This document shows positions 8,948 through 12,476 of a stretch of DNA of 12,476 nucleotides, in pieces; the stretch's first letter is position 1, and every line of letters begins with the position of its first letter. Position numbers and translations under genes: made by a program. Where the stretch lies: contig JNEM01006208.1 of assembly GCA_000697335.1 (NCBI GenBank), positions 1 to 12,476 on the forward strand, given 5' to 3'. The stretch comes from Conidiobolus incongruus B7586 (Eukaryota; Entomophthoromycota; Entomophthoromycetes; Entomophthorales; Conidiobolaceae). The notes below the pieces were generated by a model. The model saw only the letters and a list, made by a program, of their open reading frames with translations. It was not told the origin of the DNA and made no database searches.

Positions 8948-10210
8948 TATATTATTTAATAGCTTTATCAAATATAACTCATAATACTAGAATAAAAATG
9001 ATAATATATAATATAAAGATAGATCAATTTTTAGATATATGTTATTTATAATAGTTAATATCACTATATTACAATTATTTATAGAATCTTAATCTTTTTC
9101 AATATAATATTTTACCACAGAATTGAAATAATATGAAATTTTTTATTTTTTGATTTTCTAAACTTATTATTAGTTTCAGAAAAAATATATACACAAAATA
9201 TATAGGAAAATAAATAATTTCAAACTATATATATAATGTGTTTTTTTTTGAAAAATTATCTTTTAAAAACTTATTGCTTAATTTAATCATAACTAAATTA
9301 AATAATGATCACCAAAAGTCTTTTATTTTAATATTAATAAAACTTAACCATAGGCTATTAAAATATTTTAAAATTCCAAAATAACTTTTAAAGATGATGT
9401 TTTATTTAAATTAATTATTGATCACTAAGTAAATAACTTTAAAGCCAAAAAATATTAATATTTATTAATATTTAAAAAACTAATTTTACTTATTACTCTT
9501 TTAATTATTGATAAAGAGAAAACATATATTAATAGATAATTTATTTAGTCAAAGAATTATTAAGATAGTTTAATATTTATTATATAAATATTCTATATAT
9601 AATTAAATTTAAACTTAATTTAAATAATAAAAATAAAAAATAACTTATAATTGAGTTAATATTTAAAAAGTTAAAGTAGTTATAGTTAAATAAAACTTAT
9701 CAAAATATAACTAAAAACCAAGGTTTTTATAGCAAATTATTATAACTAATAAACTATAAATCCCTTTATATAATTTTTTATTATAACATGAATTAAAATA
9801 TTAGGTTAAGTTATAATAATTATTTTCATAAATTTTAATAAATATTTTATTTATAAGAAAATATTAATTATTATAATAAATTATAATTTTATATATTATA
9901 CTTATTTGATTTTTAAGGGAAAATGATTTAATAATAAATTTTATATTGTTTTTTAAATAATACTGTTAATTAATTAATGATTTTGATATAATTTAAAAAT
10001 ATTTATTATTTTATATGATAATTATAAAATATATAAAATTATAAAGAAATTATTAATTAAAAATAATTAAAAAAACTACCATGTTTAATATATTTATTAA
10101 ATTATAACATATATAATTATAATTGTTTTAAATGATTAAAAAAATATACTAACAAGAAAAATATTCTTATAAATAAAATAAATTAGCTTGTAAAATATCA
10201 TATTTTAGTC

Positions 10211-10348
10211 TTTAATAAAAATGGTATTTTTTAAGTATTAGAAACTTTTTAAAAATATTATAAAACAGTTATTAGCGATAGAGTATTGATTTTATAACTT
10301 ATATATTAAAATCTTTATTTATTTTCAATCTCAAAAAATTCTCACTAA
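10211..10348 (+). repeat. Diverged dispersed repeat, copy B
   Basis: This is the partner of the copy at 178-343, in the same orientation. The core 10295-10348 matches 290-343 at about 46 of 54 positions. The upstream part follows the same order of words with gaps, so this copy is about 28 bases shorter. Similarity beyond 10348 is faint. It lies in the A/T desert about 230 bases from the stop of the PPR gene. Confidence 0.45.
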
Positions 10349-10580
10349 TTAATTTTAAAAGTAATAATTGGTAACTTTTCAGATATTTTTTGATATAGAT
10401 AGTATTGAAATTGGTAATATTAGAGTGTTTTAAATAGACCTTTTACTAATAAATATAATTCTAGTTTAACTTATCATCAGTAATTTTGACAAATATCAGA
10501 AGTATTGAATAAGTGTTTTTTATATTAATATTATGATATATTTTGAATTGTATTTTAATTTTAATAATTAACTTAATGAT

Positions 10581-12476
10581 TTAAAGGGAAGGTCTCTCAT
10601 TTTTGAAGTAGCCTTCATCAACTATTTCAAATTCTTCATTTTTGATAAGATCGTGAATCAAAGCTTCTAATTGAGGAAATTGCTTAATGAGTTCATTCTT
10701 CACTAAATTAAAGTGCTCTTCGTTGCGTCCGTACTTCTTGAGGAACTGAATTATTGTTGTGATGGTTTTGTCCGTAATGGCGTAGTCTTTTTGGTTGGTG
10801 ACTAATTGTAGAGCTTTGTCAATTTGGCCCAATCTGGCAAGAGCTTCGATGTAGGAGGTGAAGACGTTCGATGTGATGTCGAAGTTGATTTGTTTTAAGT
10901 ATGCCCAAGCGTGTTCCAATCGCCCCAATTGTTGGTGATGGCCACAAGTGTCTAGCATACTGCAGGCTGTAATTTCATCAATGGGATAGCTCATAAAGGT
11001 AAGCATATCCCAAAGCTGTAGAGTAGCCAAAGGCCTGTTCAATTTGTTGTAAGCATCCATCAAACTGTTATAAACGGAAATATCGGGATCACAGTAGATG
11101 TCCATATTAATGATTCGATGATAATAGATCACACCTTGGATGTGGTTAGCCTTGGCATTTCCTTGGATCATAAGAGAATAAAGCAAGGGATCAGCGCGAA
11201 TTTCCATAGCAGTCATATCTTCAAAGAGCTTTTGGGCGTAGGTTAAATATCCTCCCTTGATGAGGGGTTGAATTAGTTGAGTGAATTCTTTGACGTCCTT
11301 GAGGGGTCGATATGTCTTTAAAAAGTAGTAGATTTCCATTGCTTGATCTTGACGTTTTTGTTTTACCAAATTGATAAAGAGGGTAAAGTACACAGATGAG
11401 GGAATAGCAGGATTAGGCTGAGAAATCAATTGGCCTAATAGCTCGATAGATCGTTCAACTAACTGATGCTTGGTATAAAATTGAGTAAGGGCAGGAAGTA
11501 GCTTGTGAGACACCTTGTCATCTAATAAATTAAGCTTTTCAATCCAATTCATTGTTTTATCTAAAGAATCTGTTTGAATATAACCCAAAATCATTTCTTC
11601 TACTAATCTCTGTTTCTGAGATTTTGATAACTGAGTATCTTCTTGTGAAACAAACATATCTTGGGCTTGTTGAAAGAGAGATTCAGCTTGTTCGATTTGA
11701 TTTAATTGGAAATGAGCACGAATGCAGTAACGGTATAAATCAGGATTGAATTTTAATTCGCGATCCAAATATTGCTGGAAGAAATTAATGGCATCCTCAT
11801 AGCGATTACTCTTAACCATCCCTTTCACCATAAAGTAATATATTTGATCATCTAAATCAACTTGGAGTTGGTTCATCTGTTGGAATAATTTCCATAGGCG
11901 AGTGGGCTCTTTGTCAATAGTACAATAGAGTCGAAGTCCTAGATGATAAGTGGAGTTCTGAATGGCAATACCACTTTCTACCAACTCCTCCCAAAGTTGA
12001 TTGGCTCTTTTATATTCCCTCTTATTCAAGCATGCTTCGATGAGTGGCTGATATATAGAATCTTCTAATGTGACCTGGTTCTGAGTTTTGATCTCTTCAA
12101 ACAAAGCATTTGCTTGATCCAAATCACCATATTGTACTCTATACTTTAAGATACTAGATAATAGCTCACTATCAGGAGTAATATCAGCTTCTAACATATT
12201 TGCAAACAATTCTTCAGCATTGAATTTGTCGCCCTCTTCAAATAACGAAACAATTGTCAATTTAAACAATTCGAGATCCCAAGCAATATTACTTTGAGCC
12301 AATTGAGCATTGATCAAGTCCAAGTTTTCTCCCAACAAACCCTTTTTAGACAATAGATTGATATAGTCCAATAAGGTAGATTTATCCAGTTGAACTTGGA
12401 ATAGTTCAAAATCCTTGATAACTCTGTGTATTTTGTACTGAGCTTGAGTGTCTGCTTGAGCTCTTTCAATCAAAAG
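10581..12476 (-). CDS. Pentatricopeptide repeat (PPR) protein, C-terminal part; probably mitochondrial
   Basis: PPR proteins bind single-stranded RNA through stacked pairs of helices. In fungi they mostly act in mitochondria on transcript stability, processing or translation. The frame is open to the right window edge, so the 5' end, start codon and any targeting peptide lie outside. The visible 631 residues contain no intron. Counting residue 1 from the codon at 12473-12471, I see about 13-15 degenerate 35-residue repeats from about 65 to 595. The clearest begin near 66 (LELFKLTIVSLFEEG), 139 (SIYQPLIEACLNKREYKRAN), 210, 361, 431, 466 (SVYNSLMDAYNKLNRPLATL) and 536 (NVFTSYIEALARLGQIDKAL). 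The segment 463-560, with DTCGHH at 508-513, looks least degenerate. The acidic tail (611-630) follows the last repeat and the stop is TAA at 10581-10583. No DYW or other catalytic domain is present. The target RNA cannot be read from this. TPR-like repeats are an alternative, but the 35-residue spacing favours PPR. Confidence 0.85.
   Translation of the reverse strand, partial: LLIERAQADTQAQYKIHRVIKDFELFQVQLDKSTLLDYINLLSKKGLLGENLDLINAQLAQSNIAWDLELFKLTIVSLFEEGDKFNAEELFANMLEADITPDSELLSSILKYRVQYGDLDQANALFEEIKTQNQVTLEDSIYQPLIEACLNKREYKRANQLWEELVESGIAIQNSTYHLGLRLYCTIDKEPTRLWKLFQQMNQLQVDLDDQIYYFMVKGMVKSNRYEDAINFFQQYLDRELKFNPDLYRYCIRAHFQLNQIEQAESLFQQAQDMFVSQEDTQLSKSQKQRLVEEMILGYIQTDSLDKTMNWIEKLNLLDDKVSHKLLPALTQFYTKHQLVERSIELLGQLISQPNPAIPSSVYFTLFINLVKQKRQDQAMEIYYFLKTYRPLKDVKEFTQLIQPLIKGGYLTYAQKLFEDMTAMEIRADPLLYSLMIQGNAKANHIQGVIYYHRIINMDIYCDPDISVYNSLMDAYNKLNRPLATLQLWDMLTFMSYPIDEITACSMLDTCGHHQQLGRLEHAWAYLKQINFDITSNVFTSYIEALARLGQIDKALQLVTNQKDYAITDKTITTIIQFLKKYGRNEEHFNLVKNELIKQFPQLEALIHDLIKNEEFEIVDEGYFKNERPSL

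Larger units (their letters stand above)
8591..10580. other. Extremely A+T-rich gene desert
   Basis: Two lines I counted here have about 87% and 92% A+T, against about 55% in one PPR coding line. There is no open frame with a recognisable protein on either strand. Contents I can name are three copies of TATTAATATTAAT near 8.83-8.95 kb and copy B of the diverged repeat near 10.2-10.35 kb. A possible weak continuation of the F-box/LRR relic runs to about 8740. I see no terminal inverted repeats, poly-A tail or target-site duplication that would define an element. It lies 3' of both the relic and the PPR gene, so it need not hold a promoter. Confidence 0.65.

Noticed and set aside
8591-10580. 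CRISPR array or satellite array in the A/T desert
   Set aside because: No regularly spaced repeat with unique spacers and no true tandem unit is present. The repeated words are short and unevenly spaced.
8591-10580. Centromere
   Set aside because: High A+T alone is shared with the other spacers of this window, and no centromere-specific element is recognisable.
11552-11749. Open frame of 65 codons on the plus strand opposite the PPR gene
   Set aside because: It lies antisense to the continuous PPR frame, with no conserved features and no sign of its own promoter.

Overview
This looks like a nuclear window from a very A+T-rich fungus. Three protein-coding genes are visible: an importin-13-type karyopherin (+, 967-4446), V-ATPase subunit E (-, 5565-6605) and a long PPR protein that runs off the right edge (-, 10581-12476). 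Exons are clearly richer in G+C than the spacers: one line of the PPR gene counts about 45% G+C, while lines in the 8.6-10.6 kb spacer count about 8-13%. The two spliced genes carry 13 short GT-AG introns of 51-70 nt. Three things suggest an early-diverging filamentous fungus of the Conidiobolus / Entomophthoromycotina kind: the low G+C, the tiny introns, and a relic that resembles the F-box/leucine-rich proteins I associate with such genomes. That placement is an inference, because no marker gene settles it.

Layout. 1-966 is an A+T-rich upstream spacer. 967-4446 is the importin-13 gene, with eight exons and 1030 residues by my splice model. 4447-5564 lies between two convergent genes and holds a 13-nt inverted repeat and a short TA run. 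5565-6605 is VMA4, with seven exons and 228 residues, one of them a 27-nt exon. 6606-7299 is its upstream spacer. 7300-7371 is a tRNA-Trp(CCA)-like sequence with a poor T arm, followed by a T-run terminator. 7505-8590 is a decayed F-box/LRR-like gene in several frames. 8591-10580 is an almost pure A+T desert. 10581-12476 is the C-terminal 631 residues of the PPR protein.

The genes do not form a pathway. They are housekeeping functions that happen to be adjacent: nucleocytoplasmic transport, vacuolar proton pumping, and probably mitochondrial RNA metabolism. I found no convincing new system, CRISPR array, cluster or intact mobile element. The points most worth a second look are the degenerate tRNA-Trp, the F-box/LRR relic, a diverged direct repeat shared by the spacers at 178-343 and 10211-10348, and the 27-nt VMA4 exon with its neighbouring non-consensus donor.
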